64,000 nt of DNA from assembly GCA_038206395.1 (NCBI GenBank), contig JBBRAX010000035.1, positions 1 through 64,000 on the forward strand, read 5' to 3'. Both the position numbers and the translations under genes were made by a program. This document shows positions 1-7,639 of the stretch, in pieces (the stretch's first letter is position 1; every line of letters begins with the position of its first letter). The notes below the pieces were generated by a model. It was not told the origin of the DNA and did no database searches. It worked only from the letters and a program-made list of their open reading frames with translations. The stretch comes from JAGSPQ01 sp038206395. GTDB taxonomy: Bacteria > Myxococcota > Myxococcia > Myxococcales > Myxococcaceae.

Positions 1-330
1 GCGGCTCTGACAAACCCCCGCGTCCGCCACCACGAAACACTCGTCTTCCATTTTTGCGCACGTCACCGTCGCGCACGCGCTGGCGACTCCTCCTCCCTGC
101 CCTCCCGTTCCGCCTCCCGTTCCTCCTCCCTTCCCTCCTCCTCCGCCGCTTCCGCCGCCCGCTGCGGATCCGCCTCCGCCCCCGCCGGATCCCCCGCCCA
201 CTCCACCCACGACGCAGAAGCCCGACTCACAGGTTCCGCCTCCGCAGTCCGCCTTCGTCTCGCACGTCTGCAGTCCGAACGTGCAACCGCCCATCACCAC
301 CGCCGCCACCAGACATCCAAGCCAACGCAT
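1..330 (-). CDS. Gly-linker lipoprotein, N-terminal part (cut by window edge)
   Basis: The visible 110 residues start MRWLGCLVAAVVMGGC, a lipoprotein signal peptide with lipobox-like VMGGC. A Cys-rich head follows (four Cys within about 20 residues), then a Gly/Ser-rich linker and the beginning of a second Cys-containing region. This layout matches the lipoproteins at 5288-7612, 7640-9757 and 62706-64000, so a surface-exposed lipoprotein is likely; the C-terminal domain lies outside the window. The ATG overlaps the TGA of the preceding gene by one base (TGATG), implying translational coupling as the last visible gene of the 11.3-kb minus-strand operon. The function of the missing part is unknown. 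Confidence 0.8.
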   Translation of the reverse strand, partial: MRWLGCLVAAVVMGGCTFGLQTCETKADCGGGTCESGFCVVGGVGGGSGGGGGGSAAGGGSGGGGGKGGGTGGGTGGQGGGVASACATVTCAKMEDECFVVADAGVCQSR

Positions 331-1211
331 CAGAAGCTCCCTGCCAGCTGAATCGAACCACCACCACTCGCCGGCGCCACCACAAGGGTCGGCGCTTCAT
401 CCGACGTCCCACGCAACGTCGCCCCGAACAGCGCCGTCACCACGCCCACGCCTGCCGCCGCGAAGCCGATCGTGGTGAGCAGCTTTCCGGTCGACGCCTG
501 ACGCGCGGCTTCGACGGTGCTCGCTTTGTTCCCGGTGCGGGCCGCTCCGTACCCGAAGGCAGCCCCGGCGCCTGCGCACCCCAGCCCGATGACCGCCAGG
601 CCAGAGCCCCCGTAAATCAAGCGTCGCCCCAGCGCCCGTCGCCCCTCGTCCAGGTCTGCGACCACGATCGGCGGCACGAGCACTGGCGCCTCAACTGGCG
701 GCCCGACGACCGCGACCGGCACCGCCGGCAACGTCGCCAGCTTCATCCGATCCAACAGCAGAACCCGAAGCTGGGCCTTGAAGAAGGCCACCTTGCCCTC
801 GACCGGAGGCGTCAGCGTCAACGCGGCCGGCGGCGCAAGCCGTTCACCGTTGCGCGGCACCAACACTGCCGAGAGCTCATATGACTTCCCGAACCGCTTC
901 AGCTCGACCCCGAGGGCGTACTCGGCGCGGGTGGTCAGCGCGAGCCGCTCGAGGCACTTGAGCCGCACATCGGCGGGTGGCGCACACTTGCCACCGTCAC
1001 CGACGAGCTGGGCAGCGACGTCGTCATTGTTCACCGGGGTGATCTTCGACGTGCCCACCAGCAGGTTCTGGGTCTCGGCTTCGAGCTCCTTCACCAGACC
1101 TACGTCATCGACCCCCGGGGCCGAGATCGGCTGTACGGCGATCCTCATTCTCTGGGCAGACGCCGGAACCGCGAACCCGAAGGCAACGAGCAACAACAAA
1201 CGAGACACCAT
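330..1211 (-). CDS. Exported or membrane protein with N-terminal signal peptide
   Basis: About 293 residues. Signal peptide MVSRLLLLVAFGFAVPASA, then a soluble domain of about 150 residues ending in a Pro/Val-rich stretch, then two hydrophobic segments (near residues 200-222 and 240-262) and a short tail ending GSF. The layout (signal peptide, about 150-residue domain, Pro-rich link, two C-terminal hydrophobic helices) matches the protein at 4359-5291 in the same operon, so the two may be distant paralogues. An upstream TTG at 1226 overlaps the TGA of the tandem pseudokinase gene (TTGA), so coupled initiation there is possible; the ATG at 1211 has AAGG at good spacing and gives the more compact signal peptide. 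I recognise no enzyme family. Confidence 0.7.
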   Translation of the reverse strand: MVSRLLLLVAFGFAVPASAQRMRIAVQPISAPGVDDVGLVKELEAETQNLLVGTSKITPVNNDDVAAQLVGDGGKCAPPADVRLKCLERLALTTRAEYALGVELKRFGKSYELSAVLVPRNGERLAPPAALTLTPPVEGKVAFFKAQLRVLLLDRMKLATLPAVPVAVVGPPVEAPVLVPPIVVADLDEGRRALGRRLIYGGSGLAVIGLGCAGAGAAFGYGAARTGNKASTVEAARQASTGKLLTTIGFAAAGVGVVTALFGATLRGTSDEAPTLVVAPASGGGSIQLAGSF

Positions 1212-1222
1212 TGGAACCTTGG

Positions 1223-2701
1223 TCAAAGAAGGGTTGAGAGGACTTGCGCGGTGCGCGCTCGCGCTTCCACGGCAGATTTGGGTTTGGGCAGCTCACCACC
1301 GCAAAGCCAGGTTTGAAGGCTGAGGATCGAGGGCGGCACGCGTTGCGCATCGACAAGCACGGACAGCATTCGACCGACGTATCCGAGATCTGCTTCGCGT
1401 GCCGCCCAATCGACCACGTCTACGCAGTGGCCCAGCTCGAGCATCACCGCGTGCGCTGGCTCGCTGTCGCTGCAAACGAAGATCGTCTCGGGCTCGATGG
1501 TCGGCCCCGACAGCCCCGCGGCGTGAATCGCGGCCAGCCCGCCCAGAAGATCGCAAGTCAGCGAGAGCGCCAGCGACAGCTTGAGGCCACCGACGCGTTC
1601 GATCAGCATCGCGGCGGTCTCGCCCCCCATGCCATTCAGCACCAGCAGGGTTCGGCCATCACCCGTCTTGATCAGGTCCCTCACCGCGACCACGGCGGGG
1701 TGACGAAATCGCGACAGCAGCTGCGCTTCATCGGCCAGGCGCTTGCCCGTCGCAAAAGACGGGTCGACCTCGAACTTCAGAAGACACGGCCAGCCATCGC
1801 GTGAGGCCCGCGCCAACTCATAGGGGCCCAGACGCCCCAGCCGATCTCCGAGGTCATGGCCTGCGAGCCAAGTGGTGGGCTCAGGCTTCGGGGAATAGGT
1901 CAGCTGCGTCGCTTCGGCCCGCTCATGCTTGTCGAAGACCAGGCTCAACAGATGGCTGATGCTCAGGTCATCGATCGTCGCCGCCAGGCTTCGGGAAACC
2001 TGCACCATTGCGTTCTCGAGCTCGCGCGCGGTCGGGCGGGCCGTCGGGTCGAGGGCCGCACACTGCTTCAGGATGGCTTCGAGCTGGGTGGGGAGGTCTT
2101 TGGTCTGCGTCAGCAACTCAGAGAGAATGATGCCCAGCGCGAAGACATCACTGGCAGCGGTGCCACCCGGCTTCCAGTCATGTCCCCGGTAGCGGCGCAC
2201 CTCGAGCGGCGCATTGATCTCACGCGCCCACTTCGAGCTCCCGAAGTCGGTCAGCTTGACGCCGCCGTCCTCGCCCAGCATCAGGTTCCGCGGCGTCACC
2301 GAGCCGTGCGCGCGCGGAGGCTGGCGCGTGTGCAGGAACCCAAGGCCGCGTGCGACCTGCGCGCCGATGCCCGCAACCGCGACGATGGGCACCGGGCGTT
2401 CGATCGCCGAGCTGCGCTGCTGAAGCTCGCGAAGCGAACGGCCCGGCACGAACTCGTTCACCAGGTAGTCGCCGTCATCGAGCCGCACCATGTCGACGAG
2501 GGCGACGACGTTGGGGTGGTTCATGGTCGCCGCGGTGCGAATGCGATCGACCACCAGGGTTCCACCGCCGGTCGCCTTCTTCAAGACGACGCGCCGCTCG
2601 AACCCAGCTGCTCCCTTCATCTCGCACAGGAACATCTCAGCGCCGCCCGCAAGCCGGGAGACGATTCGATACCGACCGAACTCTTCCCCCTCGAAGCGCA
2701 C
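1223..2701 (-). CDS. Tandem pseudokinase (two Ser/Thr kinase-like domains, both degenerate)
   Basis: 492 residues starting at GTG. Domain 1 (about residues 8-240) has the Hanks-kinase order: degenerate glycine loop (LAGGAEMF), Lys pair in VVLKK (about 41-42), then HGSVTPRN at 132-139 where active kinases have HRDLKPxN, then intact DFG at 152-154. The catalytic Asp is therefore replaced while the metal-binding DFG and Asn remain. Domain 2 (about 285-490) still shows the fold (LGPYELARA..., CLLKFEVD, HAAGLSGPTIEPETIF) but has neither HRD nor DFG. No transmembrane segment is evident, so it is probably cytoplasmic. It lies 53 bp after the membrane pseudokinase and just before the signal-peptide protein. 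A non-catalytic scaffold or regulator of the operon's active kinase is inferred. Confidence 0.8.
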   Translation of the reverse strand: MRFEGEEFGRYRIVSRLAGGAEMFLCEMKGAAGFERRVVLKKATGGGTLVVDRIRTAATMNHPNVVALVDMVRLDDGDYLVNEFVPGRSLRELQQRSSAIERPVPIVAVAGIGAQVARGLGFLHTRQPPRAHGSVTPRNLMLGEDGGVKLTDFGSSKWAREINAPLEVRRYRGHDWKPGGTAASDVFALGIILSELLTQTKDLPTQLEAILKQCAALDPTARPTARELENAMVQVSRSLAATIDDLSISHLLSLVFDKHERAEATQLTYSPKPEPTTWLAGHDLGDRLGRLGPYELARASRDGWPCLLKFEVDPSFATGKRLADEAQLLSRFRHPAVVAVRDLIKTGDGRTLLVLNGMGGETAAMLIERVGGLKLSLALSLTCDLLGGLAAIHAAGLSGPTIEPETIFVCSDSEPAHAVMLELGHCVDVVDWAAREADLGYVGRMLSVLVDAQRVPPSILSLQTWLCGGELPKPKSAVEARARTAQVLSTLL

Positions 2702-2754
2702 GCGCGACTTCTAACAGTGCCCAGATCGATCGTCGACTTCGCAACGCCCGATGG

Positions 2755-4359
2755 TCACGGCGAGAGAATGGTCTCGACCAGATTGCCCAGCTCGAGGCTC
2801 GTTCGGCCACATGCGGGCGGGGCGTTCGCGGCCACGATTGCTTTCGACAACGCGGGCTCTCGCGCGCTGTACGCCTGCCATTTCTGCGTTGATTTGGCCG
2901 CGACCTCACCCAACTCGCGAAGGGTCATCATCGCCTCTGAACGCCATGCCTGGTTGGGGTCGCACCCCTTCGACATCTGCAACCAGCGGCGCGCCGCCTC
3001 GCTGACGCGAGCGACCCTGGGGCGCGTTGCGACCGCTGCCTGGACGGCAGCTGGCGCAGCCGGCTTCACATCTCGGGCTGGCGGAGGCGGCGTGGCCGGA
3101 GTCGGAGTCGGGGTCGGGGTCGGGGTCGGGGTCGGAGTCGGAGTCGGAGTCGGAGTCGGAGTCGGAGTCGCGACGATCGGTCGAGCTTCCTCCTCTGCCG
3201 GCTTCGGCTCGGCCACCGGAACCGGTGCGGCTGGCGCGCGCGGCTCGGGAGGCAGCGCGGCGACGACGGTTGGAGCAGAGTCGACAGCTTCGGGTTGCTC
3301 AATCGCAGCGGGGGGGTTGGAAGGCTGTAGCACCAGCCAGACCCCAGCGGCCACGATGAGAGGCAACCCCACCGCGAGCCCTGTCTGCCAACGCGGGCGG
3401 GTGAAGCGAGCCAGCGGCTCGATGGCGGCAGCAGGCTCATCCGCGATGAGATCCTCGGGAATCTTCACCGTCGCCTTTTCGACGACGCCTCGACTCGCGA
3501 CCGTAACGTCCAGCGAGGGCATGGGAACGTGGGTGACGTCCGACGAGCCCGCAGGTACCGAAGGAGACACCGTGATGCGCCGTGGGGCAGGCGAGGGGGT
3601 GCGCACAGGCGCGGCGAGCTCGCGAAGGATCAACGCAAGCTTCTGGCGGACCCCGGCCGCGGTCGAGAGTTGGGTCGAAGGTCTCTTTTCAGAGAGGACG
3701 GTGATCAACGTGTCGAGCGCGTCGGGAGTCCCCGCCGTGCGGTTTGACATCACGGCGGACAGCAGCTCGCCGACCTTTGCGAGGTCGTCCAACACCGCGG
3801 CATCGAGGTCCGGCGCCAGCGGCTCGATCGTGAAGTCGACGACCTTCAGGCAGGCCTCGCCGCTCGAGTCTTTCGCGAGCACGACGCTTTTCGACGACAG
3901 CCCGTGGTGAACCACCCCGGCCCGGTGAGCGGCAGAAAGACCCGAGAGCAGCTCTTGAATCAGCGGCAGCGCGGTCGCGACTGACATCGGGCCGTCTCGG
4001 TGCAGCACAGTGTCCAGTGACTCGCCCACGACCAGCTCGGTGAGCTTCGCCTTGCGTCCGTCAGGGAGGCTCTCGATGCCAATGATTTCGGCGAGCCGGG
4101 GGTGGTGAAGGCCAGCGAGCACCTTCAAGCCCTCGAGCGACTCGAGGCTCTCGACCTGGATCAGCTGGAGCGCGACCCGACGAAGCGTCGTCGGATGCGC
4201 CGCGGTGTAGGCCTGGCCCGCTGAGACGACTGCCTCGACCACAAACGGGCCCACGGGTTGTCCGATCAGCGCGTCTGCCCCACCCTGGGCGCCATGGTCG
4301 TCGGTCTCGCGCGCCGCGAGCTCAACCTCGAGCCGCGGCGACAGCGCCGTGGGGCCCAT
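2755..4359 (-). CDS. Membrane pseudokinase with Thr-Pro repeat linker
   Basis: 534 residues. The N-terminal kinase-like domain (about 33-250) has lost every catalytic signature: VALQ at 62-65 replaces VAIK, HHGLSS at 151-156 replaces HRDLKP, and DFT at 175-177 replaces DFG. A transmembrane helix lies at about 326-344. Outside it comes a Pro/Ala-rich region with about a dozen Thr-Pro dipeptides from residue 398, then a C-terminal domain of about 100 residues with two Cys (SKGCDPNQ, PPACGRT). The topology is that of a receptor kinase: cytoplasmic kinase fold, one helix, exported C-terminus. The ATG overlaps the upstream gene's TGA by one base. Probably a ligand-sensing partner of the active kinase at 9747-11306, whose exported tail resembles it in layout. 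Confidence 0.8.
   Translation of the reverse strand: MGPTALSPRLEVELAARETDDHGAQGGADALIGQPVGPFVVEAVVSAGQAYTAAHPTTLRRVALQLIQVESLESLEGLKVLAGLHHPRLAEIIGIESLPDGRKAKLTELVVGESLDTVLHRDGPMSVATALPLIQELLSGLSAAHRAGVVHHGLSSKSVVLAKDSSGEACLKVVDFTIEPLAPDLDAAVLDDLAKVGELLSAVMSNRTAGTPDALDTLITVLSEKRPSTQLSTAAGVRQKLALILRELAAPVRTPSPAPRRITVSPSVPAGSSDVTHVPMPSLDVTVASRGVVEKATVKIPEDLIADEPAAAIEPLARFTRPRWQTGLAVGLPLIVAAGVWLVLQPSNPPAAIEQPEAVDSAPTVVAALPPEPRAPAAPVPVAEPKPAEEEARPIVATPTPTPTPTPTPTPTPTPTPTPTPATPPPPARDVKPAAPAAVQAAVATRPRVARVSEAARRWLQMSKGCDPNQAWRSEAMMTLRELGEVAAKSTQKWQAYSAREPALSKAIVAANAPPACGRTSLELGNLVETILSP
3101..3166 (+). repeat. Hexanucleotide tandem repeat gtcgg(a/g), 11 units
   Basis: Eleven consecutive 6-bp units alternate between gtcgga and gtcggg, with degenerate units at each end. 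On the minus strand they encode the Thr-Pro repeat of the membrane pseudokinase. Since the unit is 6 bp, slippage would change linker length by whole Thr-Pro pairs without breaking the frame. Confidence 0.95.
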
Positions 4360-5291
4360 CAGAACGACCCAGTGACGCTCGCGCTGAAGCCGCCCGGGCC
4401 CGGCACGATTGCCACCGCGGCACCGGCCTCGTTACCCGAAAAGAGCCAGACCAGACCGCCCGTCAACGCGACCGCCGCGCCAAGCCCGGTGATGCCGCCG
4501 CCAAAGATGAGCTTGCCCTTCGAGCCCTGGTACAGACTGATTTGCTCGAAGGGCAGGTTCCCGTTCGAGTCAGGCGTCAACCTCGAAGAATCAGCAGCGC
4601 CAGACCCGAGCAAAACCAATCCTCCGACCAGCACCGCAGCCCCGATGCCGGTGACGATCGCGCCAGCCAGCTTCGTCTTCTGGCGCGCTGGAGAAGGCAG
4701 GCCGACGGCGGTCACCGGCTGCTCCTCAGGGGTCGGAACGAGCACCGCGACCGGCGGCGGCTTCGGCGCAGGCGCCACAACGGGCATCGCGTTGGGCAGG
4801 CGCTGAAGGTCGAGCTTTTCGAGTACTGCGATGATGGTCTCGGTCGTTGCGCGCTGGTAGGGCCGAGATTCGGGTGATCGTTCGACCCGGACTTCAGCGT
4901 TCATTCGCTTGCCGTCGGCACGCACGACGCGCCCCACCCCGACCACGGTGCCCGTCACCGGGTAGTCGAGCTGAAGATGCACGGCGTAGAGCGTCTGCGC
5001 CTTCTGCGCGAGCTTCGCCAGGACCTCATCGGACCCCGCGAAGTCTTTATCTTCGAGCGCATCGACCGCCAGCTTCACTTCGCTGGGAGTGGGGATTCTC
5101 GCCCCGGCGGCGCGCACGAGCCGCTCGAACTCGTTGAGGATCTGCTCGGTGTCCTTCTTCGACAGCGACGCGGGCTTGCGCCGCAGCTCGAGCGGCGCCG
5201 GAGCGACCGTCGGCTTGACGTCCTGCGCCGCCGCAACCGCGGGTGAAACGAGCAGCAGCAGGGTTGTGATTGCAAGTAGACAGCGCGTCAT
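4359..5291 (-). CDS. Exported protein with two C-terminal membrane helices
   Basis: 310 residues. Signal peptide MTRCLLAITTLLLLVSPAVAAAQ, then a domain of about 140 residues (residues 30-170) rich in Lys/Glu helices, a Pro-rich link (about 175-205), and two hydrophobic segments (about 212-232 and 265-287), ending TGSF. The start ATG overlaps the stop of the upstream lipoprotein gene by 4 bp, and its own stop overlaps the next ATG by 1 bp. The layout parallels the 330-1211 protein, which also directly neighbours a pseudokinase. No named family is recognised; a structural or sensory role at the inner membrane is a guess from context. Confidence 0.75.
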   Translation of the reverse strand: MTRCLLAITTLLLLVSPAVAAAQDVKPTVAPAPLELRRKPASLSKKDTEQILNEFERLVRAAGARIPTPSEVKLAVDALEDKDFAGSDEVLAKLAQKAQTLYAVHLQLDYPVTGTVVGVGRVVRADGKRMNAEVRVERSPESRPYQRATTETIIAVLEKLDLQRLPNAMPVVAPAPKPPPVAVLVPTPEEQPVTAVGLPSPARQKTKLAGAIVTGIGAAVLVGGLVLLGSGAADSSRLTPDSNGNLPFEQISLYQGSKGKLIFGGGITGLGAAVALTGGLVWLFSGNEAGAAVAIVPGPGGFSASVTGSF

Positions 5292-7612
5292 GGGCAGCCC
5301 CAGGGCAACAGAGAAGTCGCGGCGTTGCCCGTGTTCGCCGGATCATGCTGGTGCTTCGGCCATGGCGCATTGACGTCGACGCCGTCAGAATCGACAGCGA
5401 AGGCGTAGAGCTTGCCGTCGCCGGTTGACGCGACGTACAGAACCCCGCCTCGACCGCAGACCTTCGAGGTGCTCGAATCCCGCTGAACGTCGAGATTGGG
5501 GCTCACCGCGACGAAGCCGCCGGCGATCCCATTGGTGCCTGCCGGCAACGCCCAGCGCTGAACCTGAAGCGTCGAGTCGTACGCGACGACGCCACCACTC
5601 GTGTCCACCGCGAAGATGTCGCCGCCGCGCCCAATCACGGGCGAGGTGACGATTCCCGCAGTCGGAGGCACCGCGGACGTGGCGCCTGCGTCGAAGTACC
5701 CGGGGTCGCCGGGGATGTAGTCGACCCGGTTGAGGTTCGGCTGAAGGTTGCCGAAGACGACGACCGGCCGGGTCAGGGTGCCCGCCACCGCCGGTGGACT
5801 GGCGATGTACGCAGGGTCGGCTTGAGTCAGAGCCGCATACGCGTTGAGTCCGCCATCGGATTGCAGCGCAAACACCCCGCCCCCGCTCGAATCGCCGCCG
5901 CCACCGACGAGGGTCGAGCCGAACTGCGCGAGCCCCCGCGCATACCCACCGAAGCTCGAGTTGGCAAGGGGGCCGAACCCCCCCGACGCCCATGGCCTTC
6001 GTCGAACGACGTCGAGGTCGGTTGAGGCCACCCACGCCGCGTCCGCGGTCACGACGAGGCTGTACTCGCCCGTCGAGCTGGGGAAATTGGTGTCGCTGCA
6101 ATTGGCGCCCCCGCCCGTGGGCAGCCGCGCTCCGATGATCAGCCCGTTGCTGACCGCGATGAGGGTTGGAGTAACGGACTTCAAGTCGGTGAGTGCCAGC
6201 GGCGCGCTGAAGGTGCGCGGGTCCGAACAGACGGCGCCCGTCGGGGTGCCGGTGACGGCACTCAGCCGTCGCAGCGCGCCCGCCGTAGCGTCCCTGGTGG
6301 CGATGTACAAATCCGAGCCGCTCACCAGTGCGCCCGTGGTGACTGCCCCATTCGAGAGGCCCGCATTGAACCCTGCCAGGGTCTGCCCGGAAGAAGTAAA
6401 CGCGTTGATGCCTCCTGTCTGCGGCGTCTCGGAGAACCCGACGAAGATCCGCCCGCGGCCATCGATTGCAGGCGTCTGCAGATCCATCAGAGGAGCTCCG
6501 GTCGAGACGAGCCGCTTCCATTTGAAGCGGGTGACCTTGAGCAGCTGATCGGGAATCACCGCCGAAACGTTTCCGACTGCGTCTTGCCGCGGCGACAGGC
6601 GAAGCGGGGTGGTGCCTCGAAACGAGGCCAGGGGGACCTTCGCGAGATCGAGGTCGAAGCAGACGCAGACGTTGGCGCCGGGGCAGGCCATGGAGCACGC
6701 ACCCCTCGGGGTCAGGGCGCTGACAAGCCCGCCCGCGTTGAAGTCCGCGGCGGCGACGGCGACCGGCTCGGTCGCCTCGACCACCACTTCGACCCGCTCG
6801 TCTTTCTTGTAGGCATCCACGTAGCCCGGGTCGGGGTCCGCCTCCTGAATCAGCGCGTTCGTCACGCGGGTGGGAGCAGGCTCCGTTCTCAAGGTGACGA
6901 CGGGAGGAATCAAATCGACGACGAACGCCTTCTGGGCAGACAGGCCTGCGTATCCGGCGGTCAGCTGGTGGCTGGTCGAGGTGAGCCCTTGAACCGAGAA
7001 GGACGCGGGCCCGAATTGGGTGGGCTGCCCGCCCTGCGCCTGCGCCAGTTGCCCCGCATCCAACCCGTCGACCGAGAACGCGAGCGACGGTGGGTAGAAT
7101 CCAGCGTCGGGCGCGTTCGACCGCAACGTCAGCCTCAGCCGCAGGGGAACAGGCGCCGTGGGCCCGTACGGCCCGGCGTCCGTGGGCTGGTCCCAGGTGA
7201 GCGCAGTGAAGCGGCTGAGGCAAAGGGCGCCGGCGTCTGCGACACATTCTTCCCAAAGCTGTGGGCACACAACGGACAGGCAGGGGTCCATCGCCGCCCC
7301 TCCGCCCGAGCCGCCCGAGCCGCCGCCGGCCGCGAAACCGCCACCCGCTCCCGCACCGCCGCCTCCGACTCCGACCCCGCCTCCGACTCCGCCGCCGACT
7401 CCGATTCCTCCGCCAGCGCCAACGCCGCCACCAGTTCCTGCTCCTCCGCCAGCCCCGCTGGCGACGCAGATGTATGCACCCAGAAGGCAGGCTCCGCCCC
7501 GGCAATCAGCATCAGAAGCACAAGGCTTCACCCGATCGGTACAGCCGGTCGATGCAATCATGCCAATCAACACCAACGCCTGACTTCTACTGCTTCGCGC
7601 GTTCGAACCCAT
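5288..7612 (-). CDS. Large lipoprotein with Gly-rich linker and PQQ-like propeller tail
   Basis: About 774 residues. The lipobox MIASTGC follows a hydrophobic stretch. Next come a Cys-rich head (CASDADCRGGACLLG), a long Gly/Ala linker, a short Cys cluster, a middle region resembling Ig or cadherin-like strands, and a C-terminal region with propeller-style repeats ending with a GDGKLYAFAVD-type blade and the HDPANTGN motif typical of PQQ-like quinoprotein propellers. ATG at 7612 is preceded by a G-run; GTG at 7615 is the alternative. It sits 24 bp after the paralogue at 7640-9757, with which it shares lipobox, Cys head, linker and the closing 'APWP..HDP' motif. Probably displayed on the cell surface or outer membrane; ligand unknown. 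Confidence 0.8.
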   Translation of the reverse strand: MGSNARSSRSQALVLIGMIASTGCTDRVKPCASDADCRGGACLLGAYICVASGAGGGAGTGGGVGAGGGIGVGGGVGGGVGVGGGGAGAGGGFAAGGGSGGSGGGAAMDPCLSVVCPQLWEECVADAGALCLSRFTALTWDQPTDAGPYGPTAPVPLRLRLTLRSNAPDAGFYPPSLAFSVDGLDAGQLAQAQGGQPTQFGPASFSVQGLTSTSHQLTAGYAGLSAQKAFVVDLIPPVVTLRTEPAPTRVTNALIQEADPDPGYVDAYKKDERVEVVVEATEPVAVAAADFNAGGLVSALTPRGACSMACPGANVCVCFDLDLAKVPLASFRGTTPLRLSPRQDAVGNVSAVIPDQLLKVTRFKWKRLVSTGAPLMDLQTPAIDGRGRIFVGFSETPQTGGINAFTSSGQTLAGFNAGLSNGAVTTGALVSGSDLYIATRDATAGALRRLSAVTGTPTGAVCSDPRTFSAPLALTDLKSVTPTLIAVSNGLIIGARLPTGGGANCSDTNFPSSTGEYSLVVTADAAWVASTDLDVVRRRPWASGGFGPLANSSFGGYARGLAQFGSTLVGGGGDSSGGGVFALQSDGGLNAYAALTQADPAYIASPPAVAGTLTRPVVVFGNLQPNLNRVDYIPGDPGYFDAGATSAVPPTAGIVTSPVIGRGGDIFAVDTSGGVVAYDSTLQVQRWALPAGTNGIAGGFVAVSPNLDVQRDSSTSKVCGRGGVLYVASTGDGKLYAFAVDSDGVDVNAPWPKHQHDPANTGNAATSLLPWGCP

Positions 7613-7639
7613 CACCCCCCCCTGAAAAACAAAGGTTTC

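Noticed and set aside
3101..3166. Repeats that could be taken for a CRISPR array
   Set aside because: Unit is 6 bp with no spacers, and it encodes a Thr-Pro linker.
1856..3910. A 684-codon open frame on the plus strand
   Set aside because: It is antisense to both pseudokinase genes, has no family motifs and runs through the repeat tract as Gly/Val. High-GC genomes produce long antisense frames.
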